Positions 10,606 through 22,855 of a stretch of DNA of 64,000 nt are shown here, in pieces. The stretch lies in the NCBI GenBank assembly GCA_018697195.1, contig CM031872.1:8563995-8627994 (forward strand). Reading direction: 5' to 3'. Source of the stretch: Certhia americana (lineage: Eukaryota > Chordata > Aves > Passeriformes > Certhiidae). The notes beneath the pieces were generated by a model. That model searched no databases. It saw nothing but the letters and a program-made list of their open reading frames with translations, and was not told the DNA's origin. How positions within the stretch are numbered: the stretch's first letter is position 1; every line of letters begins with the position of its first letter. The translations under genes and the position numbers were made by a program.

Positions 10606-13600
10606 TGCCAGCAGCTGCCTGCCCTGAATCACACATGAGGCACCCAGCTTTCCACACACCAAGGGCAAAACCATCCTTCTGAACTCTTTTTTTCCTGTGG
10701 CCTTGGCTCTGAGGGGTGAATGAGTGGAAAGCTGTGTGTCCCTGGGGATTGGTGATGCTGGTCTGGGTACTGTAAAAGAGCTGCTGTGCAATCACTGCTC
10801 AGACAGAACAGTCACACACTCAGCCACGGGTGACACAGGTGGGGCTTCAGTGCAGGCCGGGTTTATCTGTTTTACAGCTCTTTATCAGTAGGAAATGGGT
10901 GATAAAGGCATGCCTGGGTGTGTGCAGCCCGGGAGGGATCTGTGACAGCCTTGTCACCCTGCAGGGAGCAGCGCGGACACGGTGTGCCCTGCGGTGTCAC
11001 ACGGTGTGCCCTGCGGTGTCACACGGATCAGGATGTGCTGATAAAGCTGCTCCTGTCCCCAGGGTGGAGAAGGGAAAAGCCCTTCCCTGCATTGAGCTCT
11101 AAGGCTTGTCTGAAGTAGCTGGGTCTGGCAGAAAAGTCTGGAATCATCTTGAAATCACAAAGTTTCCCATCCCTGGAAGTGTCCAAGGCCATGTCTGAGC
11201 AACCTGGTGTAGTGGGAAGTGCCCCCATGGCTGGGGGTGGGATGAGCTGGTTTCAAAGGTCATTTTCAATCACACAAAAAAGTATAATACAAAAGGAGGA
11301 TGTCTTTTTGTTAAGTACAACTGCTGTGATGGAAGCAAGCATGGAAAAGCTTTTGGCGTCCAGGCCTTCAGGAGATGGCCCTGGTCCTGCTTGGGCTGAT
11401 CACCTTCTCATTTGCACCACCCTGAGCCCTCAACAGGAGACAGGACAGCAACCTTGTTCCCCCGGCGCTGGTGACAACCCCAGGGAGCTGTGGGGATCAT
11501 GGGCAGCCCTGCTCCCATCCCAGGCAGGCTTGGATGAGTCCCTGAGCCCTGCCAGCAAGAAGAGGTCCCTCCCCTGAGGGGACTCACCACATGTGAATCA
11601 CCCAAGTGACAAAAGCAGGGCACCTCTTCCTCCCAGCTGTGGGCAAAGCCAGGGCTCCAGGAGCCAGATGTGGTTTGTGCTCACAGAGGATGTTGGTGAT
11701 GAAAGCAGGAGCTCGGGCCTGGCCCACAATGAGCTGCAGGATTTTTGAGCATCTCTGCTTTTCATCAGCAGCTTTCCAGTCATTTCTGGGTGTTTGACCG
11801 GGTTCTGCTTGATATGGCAGCATTTGGGGCTGGGGAAAAGCCCAAGATAGGAAGGGCAGACATGAAGTTTCTCAAAACTTCCAACGGATGCAGAACAATA
11901 AAGGTGAATGGGTGACGAAGTTTCCTTGGGTGGAGTTATCAGGTTAAAAATCAGAGTTAAGAACTCTACTCAGGTTCCTGGTGGATGAATGATCCTGCCC
12001 CTCAGCATGTTAGACAAGTCACATTCACACCTAGATCTAATTACTCCAACAGGGAAGTTTTTAGGAATGTGATTAGCATAATTGATCTGCTGATGGATAG
12101 AGCTGCCTCTGTCAGGTACCAGAGCACACAGGTGTGATTTATATCTGAGATTGCTGATGTATCCATCTTTCAGGTGTCTCCTGTGCAAACATCCAGACAA
12201 CTCTGGCTCCTGTCAAAGCAGGTGGGGGAGTAGAGAGTCTGAGCCAGTACTCACAGCCAAATAAAAACGTCTATCAAGTCTCTTGGGGTGGTTCCAAATC
12301 TCAGCAAAATTAGAAAAATCTTGTGGGTGATGAGGCAAACTGGCAGGATCATCCTGATCACCCCTTCTGCTTGCAAAATTGCCTGGCTGTGTGGAAAAGA
12401 GGGAAGAGACACAAGGTTTCTGTGGCTGCTGTGGGGTTTGAGGGGACAGATTTGGTGCAGATCCCTCCCTGGGCTATGAGAGATGCTTGGAGGAAGTCAA
12501 GATTCAAGGCAGGTTTGATCTGTTTGGTACAGGCTGGTGGGATGTGACGGGATATTGGTACCAGAGGGGGATGACAGTGACCAGGGATGGAGCTGAAATA
12601 CACACAGGGAAATAGGAATTTGCTCCTGTGGGGGGATGAATTCCTCATCCTGCCCAGAGGTGGGGCAGGAGCCTCCTCCAGCATCCCCGTGCAGGCAGGG
12701 GAGGGTGGAGGGCTGGTGGGGAGGGGTCTGCAGAGCTCCTCAGGGGATGTGATCCCCCAGAGATGCTGATGTCTCTGCTGGGGTCAGCACTGAATTCAGA
12801 CAATTCCTTTAAGAGCTTAAAAGTTGAGTGAGAGGAAAATTCTGGGCTGCAGGACTGCAGAGCTGGCTCAGGGGCAGCATGAATTAATTATGGCTTTGTG
12901 CACAGTCTTGCCAAGATTGTACCCTTACCACAGGGCACCTGTGGGAGCACAGCCCTTGGGATACATCTTCAAAAACACTTTTCAGCCTCTTTGAAACCCT
13001 TCCAGCAGGAGCTCAGGCCTGGCACAGCAGTGACAGGAGGGAAAACAAGAACCCAAAGAGAAGTTTCGGGCCTGATGGTTTGGAAGGGATAATTAATTTA
13101 ATGAAACCACAGTGGCTGGTTGATTGGAAACAACTGCTCACCTTCCTGGATAAAAGGAGCCTGCTGGAAATTGAATAGTGGGGAGGGAGGTGTCAAGGCC
13201 AGCAGAGCACTGGGCATCCCCAAGTAAGGACAGCACTGGGGCTCCCAAGGAGATGGACCTTGGGGAGAGGAGGATCCTTTGTCCCTGCCAAGCAGGAGAA
13301 GCTCCAAGGTTCTCAGTGGTGTGAGAGGTACATCCATCAAAACCCCAGATGTGCTCAATAGCTGGCAGCTCCCTCAGACTGTGACAGGGAAATCTCCCCA
13401 CAGTGTCCTGGTGGGTCCCATGCATAGTCCATGGAGAGGTTTGGGGTCAGTGCCAAGGATGGGCTGGGATGTCTGACAGAAGGCTCATTTCTGCTCTTGT
13501 ACCCCATTCACCATCCCCCAAACCTTCCTGCTCCATGCCAGAGGGACTCACATATCACAGAGGTGCAGAAGAGACAAATTTACTGGCAGTTATTGCAGGA

Positions 13601-13789
13601 CCTGTGGGTTTCTCTCAGACCAGGTGGATTTTTGGGAAAGGATTAATGCTAAGCGTTGTTAAGAACAGTCAGGAAAATAAAACGTCTTTACAACCCCCTC
13701 CCTGTGAGCCAACCAGTCAGACCAGTCTGACTGTCCTGCAGAGTGTGGGGCTCAGTCCTCTGTGTCCCCTCTGACTGCTGTCCCCTTGG
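10606..13789. other. Unique sequence, no gene recognised
   Basis: Contains a 22-bp exact tandem duplication (10981-11024). Open frames up to 142 codons on either strand look like chance frames in GC-moderate DNA. No LTR or CR1 was identified. Confidence 0.45.
10981..11024. repeat. Two exact 22-bp tandem units
   Basis: The unit GGTGTGCCCTGCGGTGTCAC plus AC occurs twice in succession without a mismatch. Local CpG content is higher than in the surroundings. Confidence 0.9.
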
Positions 13790-13889
13790 GCAGGAGCAGC
13801 ACGCTGGTGACAAAGGCACAGAGCCAGAGGTGCCTCCCAGTGCCTGGCAGAGAGAACGAGAGCAGAGGAACCAGCAGGAGGGACAAAGT

Positions 13890-14150
13890 GAGTAATGGTG
13901 CCTGAGTCAGCAGTCAGTCATTTCGGGCCCGGGCTGTGACAAGCCCTTTCTCATGTGGTTGGTGTGAAGGTCACACCGGCGCAGGGTGCTGGGAAGCGCT
14001 CCCGACCTCAGCACAACCATCGGGCCTTGCTTGTTGAATTTCCCTTCCACACCGTATTTTGTTTCCTGATCGAGCTTTGCCCCCTGTACCTGTTCTCTGT
14101 GAACTTGTGACTAAGAGAGGCGAGCAGCAGCTGGGGGACTTTTACTGGGA
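13890..14150. promoter_or_regulatory. Candidate regulatory element: CpG-richer patch with AP-1/MARE-like and palindromic motifs
   Basis: The patch has about ten CpGs in about 250 bp of repeat-free DNA. It contains TGAGTCAGCA (13903-13912, the core bound by AP-1, NF-E2 and MAF-type factors), a perfect 7-bp inverted repeat GGTGTGA-AGG-TCACACC (13961-13977) that includes the orphan-receptor-like TGAAGGTCA, and a GGGCCCGGG palindrome. Just upstream, AAA|GTGAGT at about 13885-13893 would be a fair splice donor. Regulatory function is inferred from motif clustering only. Confidence 0.35.
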
Positions 14151-15595
14151 CCACAGAGCTGTGGGTGATGCTTTAAGCCAGCGTTGTTTGCTTTTGTTTC
14201 AGCCCAAAAGTTGTTTGTAAATGTATATCTGACTGAATGGAAAGATGGGGTGGATTTTTAATTTTTTTGTTGTTGTTGTTACTTAATATTTCCATGCATT
14301 TTCTGAGGTGATTTAAGAGGTGGCTGCTGAAGTCATTTACGGTAACTGAGTAAGAAGAGTCAGGGTCAGAAACTCCAGGTCGTAACTCTGTTGTTTTGAA
14401 TGCATAAATGAAGTGTCCTTGAGCTTTATTTTTTTTTTTTTTAATCCTCCCCAGCTCAGAACTGTTTAGAAAAATGAGCAAAGGTTGGAGAAACTTCAGG
14501 GTCTGCACGTCTGTCTAACCTTATCCACTCTTTTCTTTCCCAGTGATTTGAACATCCTGTCCTAAGGGAACGCTCAGCTCCACGTTCTCCCTGTCACAGA
14601 CAACCTAAGATATTGGAGAATCTTTTTTAGTCATCTGAGGTATGAAATATAATTACTGTTGCTAGACATTGCAAGGGTTTTAAATTATCAATTCTCATGA
14701 AATCTCTGCAGTGGAAGCCGAGCCTTATCTCCTTCCAGCCTGTGACAGCACAGCCCACGGAGCCTTGTTCCTGTTTAGTGGAAAGAATTCACCTGTCACC
14801 TCATTGCCTCAGTTCTCACCCTCCTGTCACACAGAGCAAAGCAATCACCTCTCACTGAAATGCTCATTAGAGAGTGAAAATCCAATCCTGTTCAGGCACA
14901 TCCTTCCTCTTTGATCTAAACTTACAGCAGCAAGTCCACACCCAAACCAAACACTAGGGTAAGCTCAGGCTTCTGGTGCTGCCCTGCTTTCTGAGCTTGG
15001 CTGTGGGATCAGAATAACTATTAAACCTCTTGGCTGAAGCTCTGAGCTCCAACATTAGAATTTTGGTGGTTTCACATTATTTCAAAAACAGAATGAAGGC
15101 AGGTGTCTGCTCCAAGCCAAGTAAGGTTTAGCCAGCAGTTATTAACAGCAACAGGTTCTGCTGTGTTAGTGACTGTCCGCAGCTGATTCCTTTGGCTCAT
15201 GTTAGACATTTCCATGGCCCTGGGAATGGCTCAGCCTGGAACCTCCAGGAATGCAGCCAGATCCATCGCTGATTGCTTGAACCACCCTGTCAGCTGTCCC
15301 TGGGCAGATCGAGGCTGATCTGGAGCAGGTGGAAAAGGGAGACCCAAACCTTCTCCTCTTGGCTGAACCCACCCCTGAGCTGGCAGGAGGTGGAGAAGTT
15401 TGTGTTCAGAGCAGGCTGGAGTGCTGCTGTGCAGGAACAGGTCTTTGTTTTGCAGTGCTCAGAGATGTCTCTGTGAGCGTGGCAGTGGCTGTGGATGTCA
15501 AACGATGCTGGAGTGTGACTTTTCCATGGGAGCAGCTTCTCCTGTGTGCAGCAAGGGCACGAGGGCTCTGAAAGGTCTGTTTTGAAGTAAATCTG
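14151..15595. other. Unique sequence, no gene recognised
   Basis: Holds a short T/TTG tract near 14260-14280 and a poly(T) tract near 14428-14442. No coding or repeat signal beyond that. Confidence 0.45.
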
Positions 15596-16129
15596 TGTCC
15601 TGGTTTAGGGCAAATTTGGGAGAAAACCTTCAAAAGGGTTCCTCTAGAAAACAAATTGAAGCATCCCCTTAACTGGTTTGGGGAAAAAAGATTTCCTTAG
15701 GGAGAAGTGGAAAAAACACCTTTATTTAACAGGCAAAGCATTCCCCAACACAACAAATGAACAATACTAAATAACAAAATCTCTCTCCGCCCCAAAGAGA
15801 TGACAAATTCAGAAAGTCTCTGCCGTGGGTTGTAGTTTGTTCACTCCGTTGTTGTCAGTCCCTCCATACTGGGAAATGCCAGGCCCAGCCCAGGCCTGGT
15901 GGGCACAGCTCTGAGCTCCTGGGGCTCTGCTGGGTTTGAGTCCAGAGCAGCTTCAAACAGCTCCAAGGAATGAAAAAAAACACAGTCCAGAGAACTTCCC
16001 TGCCTCAGCTAGCCAAAAACTAACAAAAAGCAAAGGGGAGCTCTGTCCTGCTGTCTTCACTGTGTGTGAGGGAAAGCTGAAACCTCTGATCTTTATGTTT
16101 TGAAAACAACCACCTCAGCCCTTCCACCA
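15596..16129 (-). mobile_element. ERV LTR, probably a 3' LTR with a short internal remnant
   Basis: On the minus strand the element ends CCTAAACCAGGACA, a terminus I recognise from passerine ERV LTRs. AATAAA is at 15721-15726, about 125 bases before that end. The proposed start TGGTGGAAGGG is preceded by a purine-rich tract (AGGGGGGAGAAGAAG, 16130-16144) that looks like a polypurine tract. The sequence to about 16210 may therefore be internal ERV sequence. No target-site duplication was found. Confidence 0.65.
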
Positions 16130-16210
16130 CTTCTTCTCCCCCCTAAACTCTCAGACCTGTTTTAAAGGTGCAAAACTGATTTGTGAGCTAAACAGGTGAA
16201 TGGGGATACA

Positions 16211-17174
16211 GTTCAGCACCAGCCCAGGAGGCTCTGCCAGGTTTTGTGCCCTCTGGCATCCCTCAGATGTGCAGACACATCCTCCTTGGGTGGGAAGTAG
16301 TGTGGGGGAGCTGGGAAGTTCACAGAGTGCTCCAGAGCATGTCCTGGCTCAGGGCTGTGTCAGCCAGCAATATTTTCAAATCACGAATGAGATGGGAATG
16401 CTGCTGGATGTGTCTCCAGCTATATTTACTTTTCAAAATCTCATTACATGACGGAGACTTTAGGAAGATGACAACAACTTATGTCCCAAGCAGCAGACAC
16501 TGAGTTCCGTGTTAAGCTAATAATTTAAAATTCTCTCAGCCTATATCAGAAAGCACAAAGCAAATTGACACTTGCTTTAGTCTATTACAAAAAGCACATT
16601 TATGCTTGCTTTAAACAATGCTTGCTTGCTAGCCTTAGAATACAATGCATAGTACTCCATTATTAGGCTTAAAACTTTCTATATCTTGCCAGATATATTT
16701 TTCTGCTGTTCTAAGGTTTGCATGACTTGTATTCAACACATTACTTATTGTTAAAAGTCCTTTCTCGCTCTCTAAAGTATCTTTTTACTTTCAGAATCAG
16801 CATCTACAGCGTAACTCTAAGTTTTCTCTTCCTTTCTGTTGCTGATGCCTGCTTTATAACCTTCCCAAAAATCCTTCACCTTAAATGTTTCCCACACAGG
16901 GCCACCCACAAACAGTTCTTCAAAGGCACTTGGGACTTGCTGGTTTCTAAATCCCCTGAGCTGGGCACGGTTCCCTCGTCCCTGACAGCAGTGATGCAGC
17001 CACCTCTCAGCACAACCCAGAGTGTCTCAGGGGGCACCTCAAGTCATCCCTTGGCTTCTGCCCCTTCCTCAGCTGCCCCTCAGTGTGGGACAGCCAGCCC
17101 TGCCCTGTGCTGCTCAGCTCCTGTTCCCAGCAGAGCTCAGGACAGACAGAGTTCTCCCCATCGCTGGCTGTGGG
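16211..17174. other. No gene recognised; possible ERV-like remnant
   Basis: AT-rich sequence at 16500-16900 carries a repeated motif (GCACAAAGCAAATTGACACTTGC and TGCTTGCTTGC) and may be further degraded ERV sequence, but I cannot assign it. Confidence 0.3.
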
Positions 17175-17486
17175 CTACAACTTCCTCAGGAGGGGAAGAG
17201 GAAGGGCAGGCACGGGTCTGTGACACTGACAGAGGGTGAGAGAGCGGCTGGAGCTGGGCCAGGGCAGGCTCAGGCTGCAGCTCAGGGCAAGGTTCTTCCC
17301 CCAGAGGGTGCTGGGCACTGCCCAGGGAATGGGCATGGCCCCGAGGCTGCCAGAGCTCCAGGAGCCTTTGGACATCCCAGGGATGCACAGGCTGGGAGTG
17401 TTGGGGGGGCTGTGCAGGGACAGGGGCTGGATTGAGGATCCTGTGGGTCTCTCCCAGCTCAGGATATTCCAGGATTCTGTGACCTG
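17175..17486 (+). mobile_element. CR1 LINE fragment (3' end)
   Basis: Nearly identical to the CR1 copy at 10.36-10.58 kb over GGCTGGAGCTGGGCCAGGGC to GGGCTGTGCAGGGACAGG. It ends with CTCAGGATATTCCAGGATTC and TGTGAC, the CR1 3' octamer-like tail. Confidence 0.92.
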
Positions 17487-17882
17487 CTACAGCAAAATGT
17501 CCCTGTGCTTGGGCTTTGTCCCTCCCCTGAGCTCAGCTGGGGGGGTGATGCTGGGATGGGCATTCAGGTGCAGGAAAATACCCAAATACCCCTGTGTGGG
17601 AGCTCACTGTGCTGGAATGGGGAAATACCTGGCAAAAAATGTCCAACCAGGAGCCTGGTGTCTCAGCTGTATCCCATATTCCTGTCTCCTAGCACCTCTC
17701 TGGGATTCCATGAACAGCACTCTTCTCTCTGTCACACCTGCAGCTGTAACCCTGCTGGGGTGGAAGCACAGGCCATTTGTCCATCAGGTTGATCAGTGCT
17801 CCTTCTCACCCTTGGTGAAATAACAAATTGTCTTCCCCACTCTTCATGGGACTTCCCAGAGAAATATATCATCTCCAAGGAG

Positions 17883-17911
<29 letters not shown>
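17883..17911. repeat. Pure poly(A) tract (29 A)
   Basis: Twenty-nine uninterrupted A residues, which could be a retroposition tail. The preceding sequence is not recognised. Confidence 0.9.
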
Positions 17912-17913
<2 letters not shown>

Positions 17914-20900
17914 ATAAAAGATGAGGAAGAACAAGGCCATAAGAACTTCAAACCCCCTTAAGGTTCACCTAGGCTCTGCCTAAACACAAAGCCTGGACCT
18001 GACAGGAGTGGGATTGAGCTGGGTCTTGCCCCAGTTCCGTCCAACTAAAAGCTGCCTTGCAGACACTTTGTTGGTGCTGAGCAGGAGAAGGTGAGGTGGA
18101 TTTTGGGGAGCTGTTGGTGGTTTGGAGCCCAGGGGAGCAATGCTGGGCTGCCTCACACACCGCTGGTTTCCGTTTCTCTGCTCTGACTGTGACTGGAAGT
18201 TGCACTGCTGAAAAACAACATGGTAAAGGCCCATCCTCAGCCCCATTAACTGCACTGAGATGAGTGTGGTTGCAGCAGAAACTAGCCTGGCACAAGGGCT
18301 TTATTTTATTTTTAGCCTGACTGGAAGGAGAAAGAATAGAAATTTTGTCATTGAGCAATTTCCGGCCTGGTTTTGCAAACTCCAGAAAATTCTGGTGCTC
18401 AGGTAAACACACAAAGTGCTCAGAGCTTTGCACCTCTTCATCACTTCCCATCACCTCTGGCAACCTTTAGCCACAGCACACAGAGATGGAAGGTTGAAGA
18501 TTTAGGATGGAGGTGGCTGGAATGCAAGGAACCAATTTCCTGCAGCCCCTCCATGCCTTGGCTGCACCATCCCTGATGGAGATGCAGAGACAGCCTGGGA
18601 TTGGGAGAGTGTTTGCACTCAGGGAGGAAATGCCAGCTGTAAAGACCTGGTGTGGGACAGCAAATTGGAGCCCTCACGGTGAGCACGAGGCTGTGGCTTG
18701 ACAGTAAAGCTGACACACTGAAAAATCATCTTCCCAGTTACGTCAGAGCCAGGAAACTCTTGCAGGGAGAGAAATGTCCTTTCCATTACAAGATGCACCC
18801 ACTGTTCACTTGACTCAGAGCTCCCCTCATCCAAGTGGCCATGCAAATATCCCTGAGGGAAGGTTTAGTTTGGGAGCAGAGCTGTCCTGAGGCTGTGGGT
18901 GGTGAAATGTCACAGCAAAGCTGCTGTGGGGATTTGCAATCTGGGAGTGGGTGTTCGCTGCCTCAGTGAACATCCCCAGCAGCCACTGCTGCTTTTGCTG
19001 TGATGGTCCAGGTGGCACCACTGATGCCTTAGGATTTCAGCTTTTATATTTGTCATCTATTTGTAATCCTGCAATTCTTTAGTGCATCACTCTAAACTCC
19101 ACACACAGTGGGAGCTGCTGCTTTCCCATTGGGGTCAGACACAACAATTCCTCTCCTGGCAATCAAGGACACCTCACTGCCTCAGACCCTGAGAAATGTA
19201 AACCAAAGTGAGTTGGGGGGAGCAAACTTGGGGTAAATGACTTCATTATCTGCAACTGTAATTGGCAGTTTAACCCCCAATATTTATCAAAGTGTGAAAC
19301 CTGTGACCCAGGGTCCAGTTTGGGTGAAGCCCCTGGGAGGCTTTGTCAGCCCTAAATGTACCTGAAGGCCTTTAAATCAATAGAACTGCTTTTTATTCCC
19401 TTAACTCTGTCTGGCCTCTGTTTTTAGGTAGCTCTGAAAAGGCACCAGCATGTAGCAGGATGCAAGGAAAAAAGCCCATCCTAATAAATCTCACAACTTT
19501 AGCTCTGTCTCTTTGTTTCCACCTGCTGGGTGCTCAGTCTCTCTAGGATATAAGGAAATGCATCTTCCAGTTTTCTTCTGAAGGAAAGAAAACCCCTCAA
19601 ACAGCACTGGCAAGCTCCCTCTTGGCTGTGCCCAAGCTGCAGAACCGGAGAGTGGAGGGAAATTTGTTTAAAATGCTCTTTTCCATTCAGAATAACACAA
19701 AGTCAAATTTTTGGGGGGCACACCAGCCTCCTCTCCATGCCTATAAACAAAATGGAACAATCCTGAACTGCACAAACTGTCTGCCCTATCCCAGAGGGAA
19801 ACACCCATTTCCTATGGTGGGATCCATGGATTCTGGGAGCTCCTGGGGGTAGGAAATGCTTTACAAATATTAGCACAAGGAACTGTTTCAGAGCAGCTTT
19901 CTTTTGTGCTTCAGTCATTTCTTCAGGGAGAAAAAGCTCTTGCTTACACAGCCCACAAAGCACAAACACTAGACAGGTTTGCAGGTGAGTTATTAACCCC
20001 TCAGGTGAAACTAAACCTAATTCCAGCCCATCTGCCCTGGGTGGTTTTGGCAGGCAGAGAGTGCAGAACTCTCTCGCCAGTGGAAGTGCTCCACTGTTTG
20101 GGTCTCATGCTGGTTTTGCACAGGTGAAATTCTTCCAAAGGTGTTTTCAGCCTCAGAGAGTGACAGGGAGAAATTTAACTTCCCCAAACCCACCTGTGAA
20201 ATGGGGACAGGGATGCTACTGCAGTGTCCTCCCAGTGTCCCCTGGTGCTGTGCAGGCATGGGGAGCCCTTCAGGACTGGCTCTCTGTTCTGTAATCGCCC
20301 CTTTGGCTCCTCACCTCCCTTTCTGGAGCTGTTTCCTCAGAGTTTTCTCCATTTCTCCCTCCAGGCTGCTGCTCCAGCACAGCTGTTTTTCCCCGGGGTG
20401 TCCTCGCAGCTCCCTCTCCATCGGGATGAAGGGAGCAGGAAATCCAGTGAGGCTCAGCAGGGTCAGGAGCTCTTTGCACAGAGGATTTTACTCTGTGCTG
20501 AGGAGGGAGCAGCTGTGGGAGTGCTGTTCACCAGCTCCCAAAGCCACTGCAGGGAACGGGCACCAGCTCTGCTTTCCCTTCTCACCCACAAAAATGAGTG
20601 TGAGAGCCAATTCTTTCACTTTTAAGTGTCTGCCTTTGTCAGCTTGAACAAAACCCGCGTGTGAAGCAGAATTTCCCAGGGTGAGACTCACTTGAGTCAG
20701 CGTTTCAGGTGTTCTGTGTCCACAGGCTAGACTTTGCACCCCAAATTCTGGCTTCCTTTTACACTTTTACTGTTTAAAATGCACTGCAAAAATACACTGG
20801 CTTGGTTGTTTAAACAGAAAAGGGTTTTTTTCCCACCAGGGAATGGGAAAGCCGAGCTGGATTTATTCCTTTTAACAAAAGAATTTTTGAGGTGGGTGTG

Positions 20901-22849
20901 TGAGGGGTGTGTGCCCACCTCTCTGGGAAGTTATTGTAAGAATTGGCAAGATAAAGAGATTCCATTTCTAGTAAATATGGAAGTTTTAGTCATCAAGAAC
21001 AAGGATTTATTTTCCTGGCCTTACATGCCAATCAGCTGAGGTTATTCTCCTTTATGACATTACCTATTTAATTTCCATTAAAATAAATATGAATTTGAAA
21101 GGTAAATTACCCAAAGGTCATTCAGGGGAACGTTTTGCACAGAATGGTTGGCAAGGACCGCTGGGGGTTTCTTTCCCTTGGCACATCCCTGCACAGGAAC
21201 ATGCCTGGCATGTTTGCAGAGAGTGAAAATTCAGGAACATTTCACCTGAACAGCTCCCTCATGTCTGCACACATCTCCTCAGCAGCCTGCAGTGCGGATG
21301 GGATGGGTCCATGCATTTCCTGGCATTTGAGCAATGAAAGGAAATATCTCCAGGACTTCGTGAGAGTCTCTTCTTTCATTCCCAGGCATCCCCAGCACTT
21401 TTTCCTGGCAGAAATCCAACCTGGCTCGTGGCCCATCTGTTCCCAGATGTGCTGGGGATAAGGATCAGCCTTTGATCTGAGATCACCCTCTCACAGGAGG
21501 CTGAGCAGATGCAGAGGTTGGAGGGCTCCTGTTGCTGCAGGAGGGGTGGGAACAGCCTGGAAGAGCCATGGAGGGACTTTTGGGACTGGCACAGAGCTGG
21601 ATCCCTTCATCCCCCTCGAGCCTGGAGCAAAGGGCATTACAAAGCACTGTGGGGAACAAGAACCCCATGTGTTAATTTGTGTCCAGATTAATTAGTTTAG
21701 AGAGAGGATGGAACTGGAGAGCTTTTCTTTGGCAGGGAAAATCTCCTTGTTGTCCCTGGGGATGATCCTGAGGTTGTCCTGCCCATCCAGAGGAGTTTTC
21801 TCAGGAGCTAGTGCTGCCTTCTCACAATGTCCCATTGGTACATACCCCCTGAACTTTATTATTTGCTTTAATTAGTCAAGTTCGTTAAGAAGCCACCCTC
21901 ACAGGTGTAAATACAGAGTTTATCAACTCTGAGTGGTTCCAGACTGCTGCAATTTTTCAGCAGAATCAGCTCCCCACCCCCTGTTCCAATGGCTCGCTTG
22001 GGTTTCACTAATTTAGTTGAGGCTTAACTAAATTTACCTAAATTAAACGACATAGGACTGATTAAATTCAGAGAGTGAGCATCACACTGGGAGTTGTGAG
22101 CACTTTGCAGCTGACAACCTGTGCCCCTTGCCCAGGGGCTCTGCTCTCATCCCTCTGTGGGGAAACAGGAGAAGCCCCAGCACGTGTGTCCTTCCTTCAG
22201 TCTTCTGCAAGTCTGGAGAATTGTTTTGCTCTTTGCTGCTGCAGCATTTTCTCTTACTCCAGGAATGCAAAAAGTTATGGAGAATTATGGAAACTGGCAA
22301 GGAGTCTGGAAAGTTTTTTCCATTAGGGGTTATTTCACTCTTGCATTTTGTTCAGAGCCCAGGACTGTAGTGACAGCCCCTGGCTGGTGGTGATGGTGCT
22401 AATTAGAACTGGACAAGATATTTTTATCAACAGTTTATCCCCTGAAATTTCAAATTGAGGATGACCAAAACGATCTGTCAAACTCTGCATTGATTTTCTA
22501 TTTTTTGTTTTGAAGCCCACAGTACTGCATTTCAGCGTTTTTCAGTATGGAATGTTTCAATGTTACATTTCAAAATGAAGCGCTGGTGTTAAATTTAGAT
22601 ACCTTTTGATTAAAAAAGGGAAAAAAAAGAAAGCTTAATCTCCATGAGAAGATTTAATTTGACACCATGACCTTCCCCTGACAATTTTTTATTCTGTGTT
22701 CAGGAAGAGAAAAGTTTTAATGGGTTTGACCTTAATTTTATGACAGATGGGAAATAGAAATTTATTCAGTGAGTGACAAATGCAGGTTGTTTCTCAGTGC
22801 CACCATCTAAGGTTGCAAAATAAAGGTGCCAATCCAGAAGTTCCTTGTG
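17912..22849. other. Unique sequence, no gene recognised
   Basis: About 4.9 kb without identifiable transposons. The longest frame, 168 codons on the plus strand at 20141-20647, has no domain or compositional feature suggesting a gene, and a minus-strand frame overlaps it at 20270-20479. Confidence 0.45.
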
Positions 22850-22855
22850 GATTTT

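Noticed and set aside
10025..10795. 256-codon minus-strand open frame, longest in the window
   Set aside because: It runs largely antisense through a CR1 fragment (9965-10605), and the same sequence recurs at 17.2-17.5 and 63.6 kb.
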